NCBI GenBank assembly: GCA_905178155.1
Contig: CAJINV010000005.1
Location: 4,837,394-4,901,393, forward strand
Reading direction: 5' to 3'
Length of the DNA stretch: 64,000 nucleotides
Source of the DNA: Amoebophrya sp. A120
Lineage: Eukaryota; Sar; Dinophyceae; Syndiniales; Amoebophryaceae
Shown here: positions 44,225-56,200 of the stretch, piece after piece
Numbering within the stretch: position 1 is the stretch's first letter
Layout: every line of letters begins with the position of its first letter
Translations under genes and position numbers: made by a program
The notes under the pieces: model-generated
Told to the model about the DNA's origin: nothing
The model's input: only the letters and a program-made list of their open reading frames with translations
Database searches by the model: none

Positions 44225-46346
44225 TCACTTTTCCCAGTTTAATTTCTTTTTCACCTCCTCTTGAAAGTCCGTCGGTAGAAAACTAAAGCAGAAACTCAAA
44301 TGGCTTCGGCTCGCTTCCGTTTCTCGCATGGTGGATTCGAATTCCTTGGAAATTTCAAACACCTGTAGCAGCGGTTCCACTTCCACTTCTACTTCCCCCT
44401 CTTTGCTCTCCTCCTGCCCGTTGCCAGCTGAGGTCGCTGTGGTTTCTTTTTCTGCCATTTCGTCCGCCATTGTCATCAGAATCTGCAGAATGTCTTCCAG
44501 CAAATCCGGTTCGAGCTTGTGAAAAATCTTGCGGCTTTCCGACACCTTTATTGTCGTGGCCAGTAGCCGTACTTTCGCCTCCGTTCCCTTCGCTCGGTGC
44601 CACGCGGTTACAAATTCGCTCAGGCGCGTCAGTATGGATTGCAAAAATGTCTGGGTCTCGAAGGTTGGAACTTGTGATCCTAACTTTGGACTCTAAAAAA
44701 TTCTGTATTGCATAAACAGCAAGAGGAGTCCGGTTTGTGCTACGCGTGGAGGGGATTTGTCATGCGGAATAGGCAGCAGGAAGGCCTCTAAACATCTGTG
44801 ATGCTAGGGCTTCCATGGCAGACATTCTGTGTCATGCAAAAACAGCATAAACAAATTTCGGATTCTTCCAGACCCAGACATTTTTGCATTTCATAGTCAG
44901 CTTTTTCGCCTTGCTGCTTGTTCCGGCTTGCTTGTTGCCATCGGCGCCGGAGGGTATGGAAGTGGAAAATGGTCGAGAGTCTACCAACTGTACTAGTTGC
45001 TGCTTCTCTTTTTGCAATCGGAACAAGTGACTTTTGCAGAAACACAGAAAGAATTATTGCAGCAATGAAGCAGAAGATCGAGCAAGAGAAACTGTGCAAC
45101 TAACTACACTGAGCAAGAAGGTATCAAATGTAAAAATGTCTGGGTCTGGAAGATTGTCATGCTAGTCTGGCATGACTCTGCACTCTGTATTGCGCGGCCA
45201 CCAACAGGTCCCCTTGCCTGTCATGCAAAAGCGCAGTTTCTCATGCGAAATACGCATCACAGAAGCACGAAAAAACTTGTCATGCTTGGCGGCGCATTAC
45301 AGAGCACTTATTGTTCACGGACTTGCATCACAAGTTTCCAGACCCAGACATTTTTGCAGTTCATAGAAGGAACAAAACCACCGATTTCCACAGTCCCATA
45401 CATGCGGAGCTGCTGGAGGAAGTCTGCTTCAGTGCGGGGTCTGCGATTTCATTTTATCCATTCGATTTTCCTATCTACTACTTCTTCCTGCATGACAAAC
45501 AACAGCACGAATGCAGAACTATGCATGCCAATAGACTACAGTTCGAAACAAGAACTACGAACTCCTAATATACCGCCCCCCTGCCTCCCGTACTTGTTGT
45601 GGTCGAGACACTTCGGCGGGGCCTGAAAGTCCCTCTTGTTGATCGGCTTCAGCGTGCAGCCCGCGACCAGCTGCTCGAATTGGTGGTAGGTGGGCGCTAT
45701 GAACTGCAAAAGTATCCGATACTTGTATAAATGCATTACAAATTTCCTCCGCGTGAGAAATAAAATTTGTAATGCGGATTCACCTTAAGAACAAGATTTG
45801 TAATGCATGATTACAATACGAGTATCAGATGCTATTGCACAGGATAGGCGCCTGGTAAACGGCGCGCTTTTTCGCTTCGTCGACGGTGTCCCGCTTCCAA
45901 TCTTCGTAAACGCCGGCGGTGACCTCGTTTTTGAACTGGTCAAAATTACTGGGATCGAATATCGTAAGAAAAAATCCCCCCTCCCCATATCGAAAAGGCC
46001 CGCCTCAGAGCATTTGTGATGCTTATTTGTGGCCACAAATCGCATCTGTCTTGCTCTTGCAAGAAAGCAACCGCATAGGCTGCGCCCCATTATGCAGGCG
46101 ATTTGTAATGCTGTTGGGCCTACAGCGTAGACGTTCCTCATGCTAAGTGCCTAGGTCGTAACCTCTCTAGATCGGCATGATATGGGCCTGCACTCCTCTA
46201 GTGCAAGACAAATCTGATTTGTGTACTTACGCAAATCCAGCATCAGAAATTTCGTTTTGATGTGGGGAGGGGGGATTTTTCATTTTGATATCGAAAACCC
46301 CCTGGTCCGGCCGGAACGTCAACTTTTCCTGCTTCAGGATCGGCAT
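44225..46346 (-). CDS. CCDC103: CCDC103-like axonemal dynein assembly factor
   Basis: Seven exons (46346-46291, 45959-45847, 45697-45574, 45440-45366, 45121-45110, 45030-44896, 44632-44225) with four introners and two GT-AG introns give 300 residues; human CCDC103 has 242. The N-terminal part matches the dynein attachment domain: NFDQFKNEV, then TYHQFEQLVAGCTLKPINKR, comparable to the SYEEF...SHLKPLERKD block of CCDC103. The C-terminal part carries an RPAP3_C-type helical domain: RLSEFVTAWHRAKG and KIFHKLEPDLLEDILQIL. This pair of domains is characteristic of CCDC103, which is needed for attaching dynein arms in motile cilia and so implies a flagellate stage. The two GT-AG introns and the 12-nt exon between them were chosen for frame and are less certain. 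An upstream exon before the chosen AUG is possible. Confidence 0.72.
44633..44895. mobile_element. Introner, family A, in CCDC103-like gene
   Basis: 263 bp. Ends TATGGATTGCAAAAATGTC / GACATTTTTGCATTTCATA. Exact duplication gtcag. Joins AKKLT to RLSEF. Confidence 0.92.
45031..45109 (-). other. Probable GT-AG intron, CCDC103-like gene
   Basis: 79 bp with donor GTGTAG and acceptor CTGCAAAAG. Chosen because it removes an in-frame stop and keeps phase. Confidence 0.5.
45122..45365. mobile_element. Introner, family A, in CCDC103-like gene
   Basis: 244 bp. Ends TATCAAATGTAAAAATGTC / GACATTTTTGCAGTTCATA. Exact duplication gaagg. Confidence 0.91.
45441..45573 (-). other. Probable GT-AG intron, CCDC103-like gene
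   Basis: 133 bp with donor GTATATTAGG and acceptor AAATCGCAG. Keeps phase after the QGGG stretch and avoids the following stop. Confidence 0.55.
45698..45846. mobile_element. Introner, family B, in CCDC103-like gene
   Basis: 149 bp. Left end TATGAACTGCAAAAGTATCC, right end TTGCACAGGATA. Exact duplication ggcgc. Joins VYQAP to TYHQF. Confidence 0.91.
45960..46290. mobile_element. Introner, family D, in CCDC103-like gene
   Basis: 331 bp. Left end TATCGTAAGAAAAAATCCCC, right end GGGGGATTTTTCATTTTGATA in part. Exact duplication tcgaa. Joins QGVFD to PSNFD. Confidence 0.93.
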
Positions 46347-47284
46347 CTTGGTCAGTTTCGCGGTGGTACAATAGGGCTCTTTGATATCCTCGGAGTATCT
46401 TTTTAATACAACAAGGGTTGTTGCTATCACCAAAGAAAAGGTAGATATTTTTTCTCTAATATCAGTTTTTGTTCCGCTTGCGCTTTGTCGAACGTTGTCT
46501 TCGTTGGCAAGAACCTCAACCTCAACAGTAGAATCAAACTCCCAACTCTACTCCTCGTTCTCTAAGCCAAGTTCGACCTACTAACTTTTCATCAAACACC
46601 TTCAAGAACTTTACATCGATATTAACTTTTTCTCGTGCAAACAGAATTAAAACCTGCTGGTGAAATGAATACGAAATCAACGACCGGCTAGAAAAGTCAG
46701 TTGAAACAAACACGGCGGGCAAGTGATCATGATCTGATCACTTGCCAACACGAGACGCGCCTTCTGCGCAGCTCCGGTAGACACTACAAGCTGCGTCATG
46801 TTCGTATGCGTTGGCGTTCTTGCATAACAACCAATCTAAACCGCATCAAACTGCGTCTGCCGGCAAGTGCAGTGTCACGACAAAACCAAAGTGTAAAAAC
46901 TTCTCCGGTGGAGGTGATAACAGTTTGGTCCTGCGCACAACAAGAACTTCTAAACAATAAACGAGGAAATAAACAAAATCGAATAGGCCAAACGCAAACC
47001 AATTCGCAATTATACCTGCTGATGAATTATCTAACGCAAGAACTTGTTAAGCTTTTGTTGTTCCGATCAACGGAAGATAGCGTATAATTTGTTTGTTGTT
47101 TATTCAAGACGTGGCTCTTGAAAGTCTCGCTTTCTGCTCACGTGTTGTTAGAGCTACTTTAAGAAATACAAAGCAAGGAACTATCTAAAGGTACTTTTGG
47201 ATGCAAAACGGACAGCTTTTCGTCCGATAAAAACAGTTCGCGTAGATGAAGAAGATAATATCGTCGCAGCTTTCGCAGTAGCAC
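46347..47284. other. Intergenic spacer
   Basis: AT-rich apart from one perfect hairpin at 46718-46746. No gene seen. Confidence 0.5.
46718..46746. repeat. Perfect inverted repeat, 12-bp arms
   Basis: GGCAAGTGATCA and its reverse complement are separated by five bases. It could be a palindromic protein-binding site or RNA hairpin in the spacer downstream of the 1773-residue gene. Confidence 0.8.
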
Positions 47285-50200
47285 TCACATCTCCCCATCT
47301 GACAGCAGCACCTCGCCCTCTATCATATGCAAATATGTCTAGGTCTGGAACTTGTCATGCAGATTTTACATGGCCCGCGACGTCTGTGATGTATTCCGTA
47401 GCATCATAGATTTTTAGAGGGCTTTCTGATGCCTACTCTGCATGACAAATGCCCTCCCCGCGTAGCACAAACTAGACTCCTCTTGCTGGTCATGCAATAC
47501 AGATTTTTTTAGAGTCCAAAGTTACCATCACAAGTTCCAACCTTCCAGACCCAGACATTTTTGCATTTGATACCCTCGCTCAAAGCGCAACTCTCCAAAA
47601 CCCGCCGCTCTTCCTGTTTGAGTTTCTGCATGACAGATTTGTCTTCATCCTCCTCGGCCACAGTGGAAAGTAGTACTTCCCCGAGGCTTTGGTTGTTCTG
47701 CCGGTTCGTCTTCAAGCCCCCTTCGTCGTCGTCCTCTGGTCGTGCGGTTACTGGCGGTTTCTGCGAAGGAGGATGAAAGCCAACTTTCGAAGCAGCCTCG
47801 CTTTCGACAGGACGAGCAGTGTCGTTTTTATTCTCGTTGTTCTGGTCAACATCTGCTGCATGGGAAGTCGAAGCGGAAACTGACATTTCGTCCTCCGCGT
47901 CAAAGGCCGCTCGGGCGGGGAAGAACGAGTTACTATTTAATATTCCGTATCTTGCTTTGTAGTGGTCAAAGACGAAACTTTGCGGATTCTGCTTTGCCTG
48001 CAGCTCCTTGTCACCGTACCTAGAGTTTTTTGTATAGGTGAAGTGAAGAATTTGCATTGCAGAAACACATTTTAAGTAGGTCATAATTGATGTTCCGTCT
48101 CGATTACAAAAAAAAAACCTTCAAGAATACATCAGAAAAGTACAGTAGCAACTCTGCAAATCGTCTCGTTTTCGCCTCGCTGTCCCGCTTGTCCCGCTGT
48201 TTCAGTTCCTGCTTGCTTTCCAAAAACTCGGTTTGTTTCTTCAGTTCTGAAGTTAGTGTTTCTTTTAACTCCTTTCTCAAATTCAGCACCACCGCGGTCA
48301 GTTCCTCCTTCATGGTGACCTTCAAATCCGTGGTTTTGTTCGAAAAATCCCGCTCCAATTTTTCGATCACAGAGTCAATTTTCAACTCGTAATTCTTCTG
48401 CTGCTCCAGCGTCTCATGGTACTGGGTCATGAGGACGTCTCGGTAAGGAGGAGGAGGGGGGTCTTCACTTTTGTCCTGTTGCGTCGCGAGTAGATGATCG
48501 CGTGTGGTGGAGGAAAAAAACGGAGGTGGCGGTAGAGTGACCTCTGCCTGCTGCTGCTTTTCTGAAACAGTGCGAGTTTCTGTACTAGTCCCGCCTGAGG
48601 CGACAGCTGCTGCTGGCGCATCAGAAATCTCTCCACCGCCCAGCTGCACAGGAGCCGGCGCAGCTCCCTCCACCTCCATGCTGGCAGAACCTGACTCTTG
48701 CGCCACAGAAACATTACCGGGCTTGTTGCTACTCTTGATGATGCTAGAGGGAAGATCACCAATGCTGTCGGTCCGGAACGTTTCTTCTGTCAGCACCTGT
48801 TGCAAAACTTCCCGGAACAAATCTCTTTGCTCCGCTGCTGAAAGAGACCGGGTCTGCCCTATTACAGTGAAAAATGCCCCCTCCCCATATCAAAACGTAA
48901 ATCTGCGATGCAGATTTGTGGCCACAAATCAGCTTTGTGATGCTAGAGGGCAAAAGATGCGGACTGTAGCGCTGTCTAGCGTGGGAAAGCCTTGCAGCTC
49001 CAGGATGACAGGAGGCAGCTGGAAGTGGGAAACCGCATGACAGATCATCTGCAATTTAGGCCGCAGCTTCGTCTCTTGGCCTTCTAGCAATACAAGTCGA
49101 TTTGTGTACTCAAATGCAGCATCACAAATTCGCGCATCTTCCGTTTCCGATATGGGGTGGGGGCTTTTTTCACTTTGATATGCCCGTCCTTTTCTTCCGG
49201 GGATTGTTGTGCAGTCTGCGCCTTGATACCCTGCTCCTGCTTCGCAACAGCATCGATTTCGTTCCAGATCTCCGCGGGCTGCGGCGCTTTTGTCATGATC
49301 CCTTTCCTTTTCGAATTCATCGGAGTTGTAGATTTATTCTCGTGGTTCAGACACTCTAACAGCTTCAACTCCGTCACGTAAACGCCGTGCGAGGTGTTCG
49401 AAATCACCGGCGGCGCGGAACCCGCTGCGGAGGTTGTCGTGGGGCGAGAATCTGTAGATCATGATTTATTTTTGAGCGATGTTTCTGCTTGTCGCAAATC
49501 ATATTTCTTCAGAAGGTGCAACTGGTTGTATACGAACACAAAAAAACATCATAGCAGATTATTCAAAAGTGCATTTCAATACCTTGATAGTAGCCACCTG
49601 TAGCACCATTCCTGTCCACGAACTTCTGCACGAACGGTAGCACCGGCGCATGCTGCTGTGGCTGCTGCTGCTGTGGCAGAGCAAAGTTCGGTGAAGCAAC
49701 CGCCCCGGCTTCTGCTGCAGAATCCATCCCGTAGAAATACCCGCCGTAAAAATCTGTCTGCACAGAATCCTGGGCACTATCCCGGCCCCGCGGGGGGGCC
49801 ACGTCCGGCGATCGCCGCGCATCATTATTCAAGTTTCGCGCCACGCCCGGCCCTCGTCCCGCATATTGTCGCGACGGGCTAGCAGAACTACTACTCGTAC
49901 CCACTGCGCGAGCTGCTCCTGCATCGCCTGCAAGCTGTGCTTGCTGCTGCCCCCGGAATAATGGTCCTCCTCTTCCGCCCGGACTGAAACTCCGGCTTTT
50001 CGTTTCCGAATACTGCGTCGCCGCGCGGAGCATCTCCCTGGTCTCCCCCACATCGGCGTCGGCGATGTTGTACTTTTTCTTCAATTTGGACGCAAAATTG
50101 TTGTATTCCTGTTCTTTATGCATTGCAAAAGTATCGTACTAGTATAGATTGCATCACAAATTTTTTCAAAAAGAAAAATAGAATTTGTAATGCTGATTCA

Positions 50201-53200
50201 CCTAAAAATGGATATTTGTCATGCATGATAGCAATTACTACGAGTACGATACTTTTGCACAGGATATTCTTTGAACTGCAGCAAAAGCTCTTCCGGGGTG
50301 GAATACTCGGTGGCGACACTGCTTTGCTGCATCTTTTCCTGCTGCGGTAAGAACCCAGAAGGACTGGCGGGTGTAAAAGAAGTTCCGCTCACCCTGCTGC
50401 TCCTTGCGCTGCCTTTCGCCGCGGCATGCTGTTGACCCCCTATGTGTGCAGCCGAGGTCGGCGGTGACCAAGCGGTTATCGACGCGACGCTCTTGCTATC
50501 CGATTTCGCAGACTGTGGCGGGCTGGAGAAGTAGTAGTAATTGTTGCGTGTTTTGTTCTGCTCTTCATTCAATTTCTCTGGCGGACTACTGGACGCTGCG
50601 CTGGCGAACCCGGCGATGTTATCAAAAGGAAAAACTCCCCCTCCCCATATTAAAACGGAAATCTGTGATGCAGATTTGTTGTCACAAATCAGCTTTGTCA
50701 TGCTACACGGGAAAAGATGCGGACTGTAGTGCTGGGTGGCGTGGGGAAGCCTTGCATCTTCAGCATGATAGGAGGCAGCTGAAAGTGGGAAACAGCATGA
50801 CAAATTGCCTGCAAACGAGGCCACGACTGCGGCTCTTGGCCTTCTAGCATGACAAATCGATTTGTGACCTCAAATACAGCATCACAAATTTCGTTTTCGA
50901 TATGGGGAGGGGGGATTTTTCCTTTCGATAGATGTCGTAATTCTCCTGGTCGTCGAGAAAGTTTTGGTTTTTGTTCAGAGGTATGAACTGCAAATATGTC
51001 TGGCTCTGGGAGATTCCGAGCCTTGTCATGCAGATTTTCCATGATCCATGTCGTCTGGAATTCAGCACCTAGCACGACAGATTCTCTGAGATCCCTACCA
51101 TGCCTATCCTGCATGAGAAACTCCCTGTCAACTTGATCGAAAGTGGACGTCTTTTGGCACTCATGCAACACAGAATCTTGCATGCTTCAGACTTAGCATG
51201 ACAAGTTGCAACCTTCCAGATCCAGACCCAGACATATTTGCAATCCATAAGAGACTGAAGCACCGTGGTCAAAGGTGACCGGGGCCGCTTGTTCGTGTTG
51301 TTATAGCCTTTGTTCAGCATTTCATGTCGTGGACTGCTGTTAAAACTGCTGTTAATTGCCGCGGTGCTCGCAGTATGCATTGCAAATGTGTCTGGGTCTG
51401 GAAGATTGCTATAGCAGACTTGTGACGGCGCAGGTCTTGCATGACCCATACCGTCTGGCAAACAGGACCTAGCATGACAGATTCTGTTTTTACATCTCTA
51501 TCATACCTCTCCTGCATGACAAACTGCCTCTCAACTTGGGCAAAAATACACACCGTTTGGCAATCATGCAACACAGATTCTTGCACCATTCTAGACTTAC
51601 CATGACAAGTTGCAGTGTTCAGGACCTTCTAGACATATTTGCACTTGATACGCATAGGCAGCTTGCTTCACTTTCCCAGAAGAAAACACTTCTTCCAGCT
51701 CCTGCATTCGTCTTCTCGCTTGTTCGATTTTCTTCACTTGCTCCTCTTTGGACAAAAGCTTGCTCGCGAAATCATTTTTAGCGGTCTTCTTGTTGCTTTT
51801 CCCAAATTTCAAATTGTTGTTACTCCTGCCCTTCTTGTTCGCATTCAGCACTTCCTGCAGCGCCTCCTGGGCTATTAAGAGGAAACATCCCCCCTCCCCA
51901 TATCGAAAAGGTATGCTTGCGAAAATTTGTGTTGCTGATTTGAGACCACTAATCACGTCTGTCTTGCAAGAAGGCAACTCCACAAGCTCCGCAGCATTGT
52001 GCAGGCGGTTTGTGATGCTCATGGGCCTACATCACGGACTTTTCTCATGCTAGACCCCTAGGCCAAAACCTCTCTACTTAGGCTTAGTATGGGCCTGCAT
52101 TCCTCTCCAGCAACACAAATCTGACTTGTGTACGCAAATCCTGCATCAGAAACTTCGTTTGGATATGGGGAGAGGGGATTTTTCCTTCTGATATGCGCTT
52201 TCTTCGCTTCGAGCCTCAGTTTTTCCAATTCCATTTCCCGTTTTTCGTTTTCAATCTTCTCCCGTTCCTCCACCAACTGCGCAAGCATGGTTTCCTCTTT
52301 CGCCTCTTCACAGATCAGCTCGCCCTATCAACTGCAAATATGTCTGGGTCATCTGGAAGATTTCTCATGCAAGTCTGGTATGACTCTGAGCTCTGTATTG
52401 CGTAGCCGCAAAGACGAGCTCCTCCTTTATGTCTTGCAAAAACGTAGTTTCTCATGCGGAGTACGCAACTCAGAACCACGGAAAAACTTGTCATGCTGTG
52501 CAACGCATTACAGTGTGCTCACTATTTTCCCCGTGCTTGCATCACAAGTTTCCAGACATCCACGGGAGATATTTGCATTTGATACGCCCTCGGTCGTGTT
52601 CAGCAGCAAGTCGTCATTGTCGTATTCGTCGGGCTCTTTTCTGTCAAAGCTGAAGGGTTATCCTGAGTAAAAACGTACCCACACCAGAGTCAGGATGGGG
52701 AATCTGCTAGACAAATCAGCCAGCTTTGGTTGTTTGGCATGACAAGTTTGTCCGCGTAGTGTAGTGCTGTTTGAGCTAGTTTAGCAGCATTACAGATCTA
52801 GTATCTCGTGCTGATTGGAGCATGACAAATTTCAAAACCACACTAGAAAATGCTTCTCATGGGGCTCCGCATGAGAAACATTTTAAGCATGCAGAGTTGC
52901 ATGACAACTATGGTGTGGGTACGTATTTACTCAGGATAAGGGCTTCGGCTTAGTCACCGGGGCGGGTTGGATGTTTGGGTTGTCGGTGTTGGGCGGGACA
53001 AGATTTGGATGCAGCTTGTCCCGTATTCTCGTCGCCATGTTGTTTCGGCGGGCAGTGGAGCTGTTGTTATTCGAGCTGGATTGTAGTTTGCCAGCAGTCT
53101 GTCTTGCGGGTGCTGCTGGGGCAATTTTTCCACCACCAATATTCGCCATGTCCTCCCTCCGGATGATTTCCGTTCGCGTTTCCTGCTTCAGATGCGCGGG

Positions 53201-56200
53201 CTTGGTTGTGGACATCACGACATTGGTACTGTTTGATGTAGTTCCGACACCACCAACATTACCGCCGCCGCGTGGAGTTGTACGTGAGTTCGAATTTGTA
53301 TTGGCACTACCAACTCCATGCGACGAGGACGATTTCAGCACCGTTTTGTTGTAATTCCGCTGCACGATTTCCGGATCATTTTGCACCGAATGTTGGAAGT
53401 TCGTCTCTGCGAAATTCGGTAAATCAACCCCGGTTGTAACAGCTCTACTCTGATGTCCGCCTCCTCGTTGTTCCCGTCTTGACGTCGAAGACGAGCTCCC
53501 GCCGATTTGTTCTTTCTGCGCGCCCAAAATTTTTTCCCTGTTCAATTCATACCGCATCCGCCGGTCTTCTACGCGTTCTAGGAGGTCGGGTGAGGTGGAG
53601 GTAGTCCCCGCGGCCGACGTGGAGGTTTTCGTGCGTTTTTTCATTGCACCACTAGCACCCTGCGTCGCTGTTCCAGAGCCGGAACCTACACCGCCGTTCT
53701 TATTCCCAGCGCTAGAAGCGGAGGACGATGATGTCCAGGTTAAACATTCCTTCGTGTATGAACTGCAAAAGTATCGTACTAGTTCTAGTATAAATTGCAT
53801 TACAAATTCACTTAGCATTACAAATCAAATTTGTAATGCGGATTTGCATAAATGCAATTAGTACGAGTACGATACTTTTGCACAGGATATCGTGTTTAAC
53901 TTCCCGATTTCCGATTTCAAATTCTGGTAAAACGTCAGCCTCTCCGGATTTGCGGAAGCGGTTGCGGTGGAAGCACTTTTGTCACTTGTCATGCCAACGC
54001 CAGCTGTGAAGTTCGTTGGGTCTTTATCGCATCTATCCTGTGCAAAAGTGGTACAGCACTCGTAGTATTGCAATACGAATTCGCTCAACACGACATAAGA
54101 AACTTGTCGTGCTGGTTTGCAAAATTGCGAATACTACGAGTACGATATTTTTGCACATGATAGCGTCCGCCGCTCGCCGTGCTTTCATACGACATCACGC
54201 TGGCTTTCGAGGATTTTGCGGAGTAAAAACTGAAAACATTCTGACCTGCAGCAGTTCCTGTTCCTTCGTCCCGCTGACCCCGCTCCTCGTCCTTCGTCTC
54301 CGCGTGGTCGGTGTCGAACAGATTCGTGGTGTTGAGATTGTTGTTGCGATAATTCTCATCTCCGTGACGATCCTGTTCCCTCGTCGTTGATTCCTTCGAA
54401 CTTGGAAAAAGTCTGGACGCGAGGGACTCGAATACCGTGTTCTCTAGGAACGGCTTTTTCGAGTCAGAAGCGGATGCTGTTGTTGTGTCTAGTCCACCTT
54501 TATTCATTCCTGCGTGTTGTGACGAATTCTGATTTTTCTCCCTTTGCTTGTCGCTCACCTCCTTCCGAAACTGGCTGCTCCCATCGGCCATCTGCTTCTG
54601 AACGATTTTTTGGGATTCTTTACTCAAACCGGATTTTGGTGCGGGGATCAGGGACGGCTTGTTCGCAGACGCAGCGCTGTGCCCTCTCCCATGCGATCCG
54701 TGCGAAGATCCCGGTCTTGACGAAGAGGACGCATATTTGCCTTGCTTTATTCCGGACGACGGTCGTGAGCTTGCGGATGCACCTGAATTCACTTGTTTTT
54801 CGCTGACACAGCATATGGAATAATTCGTGCTGCACTTACTATGCAGAAAAACCTCCCCAATGATAGATTGTGACTTCGACGCCAAAATTTAGATTTTCCC
54901 ACTTCCGAAACCCTAATGCAAAAATCCTTCCTACCTCGCCCATGTCTGCTGCCCTGCAGGTGCTCCCCACCGGTTCTGCCAGCACTACTCACAGCTGCGT
55001 CGAGGGTCGCCAAATTTTTCGGCTCGGAATTGGCTCCACCTCCATTCTATGAAATGCAAAAGCAGCGTACTAGTAGAAATCGCATTACAAATTTTCTCAC
55101 CAATAGAAATGGAATTTGTAATGCGGAATTACCTTGATAAAAAAATTTGTAATGCATGAATGCAATCACTACGAGTACGATACTTTTGCACAGCATACAT
55201 TCGCCCCCGCGATCTTCGACATGAGATGCCCGAGCTCCTCCTTCGAATTGGCGACTTGCTCGGCGAGTTCCCGTTTGGAATTTTCTAATTCCACCTTCAC
55301 CTCCTCGTGCACTATGGAAGCGTCAGGTTTGAAATCGTCAAAGTTGAAATAATTTGTAATGCATAAAATGCGTGACCTGAGGCACGTGTGTTGCAGAGCA
55401 GGCAAGTGAGGCCGATTGTAAGCCTGTTTGGGGTTACATCTCGAGCTGCTAAAGTAGCATAAGAAAATCGCTCTTCTTTGCCTAAACAGCATGACAAAGT
55501 GGATTTAGGGACCACCGAAATTTGTCTTGCGCCGCTTACAAATTGGGTCACAATCTTTCATCCATTTTATGCATGACAAATTATTTCAACTTTGGCGATT
55601 TCAAACCTGACGCTTCCATATGCACTTGGCTGTTATTAAACGCGTTCATGATCAGCTCCTGGCGGTGAAAGTGACCTTTCTGCGGATCGTTCGCACCAGG
55701 ACCCAAGCTTGTCAAATCAGTTTCTACTGCGCCATTATACCCCGCTGGTGCTGATGTCAACATCTGCGAATTACAACTATACGGGTTGTAGTTTGATGGA
55801 CCACCAGAGGATGCAGCTCCTGCTCGTCCGCTCGCAGTACTATTCTTATTCGAATTACTGATCACCGCCCCCGCGGTGTATTGCATGGCCTGGGCAACTT
55901 GCTGCAGCGTCTCCGTCAATCTCCGCTGTTGCTCGTTCTGCAAGCTGATTTGCCCCTCCAGCAACCGCGCTTGCCGCTCCAGGTAGAGTCTTTGCCACAT
56001 GCCTTCGAACACCTGAGGCTTATGGATCTGTCAGATTCGAAATCGACAAAGTTGAAATAATTTCTGATGCATAAATTGCAAGGCATGAAGTGCCTCTCTT
56101 GCAGGGATGGCAAGCGAAACCGACTGTAGGCCTGTTTGGGGTCTGCGATAGAGCTGCTAAAGTAGCATGACAAAAGACGCCCTCTGTCCCTCAACAGCAT

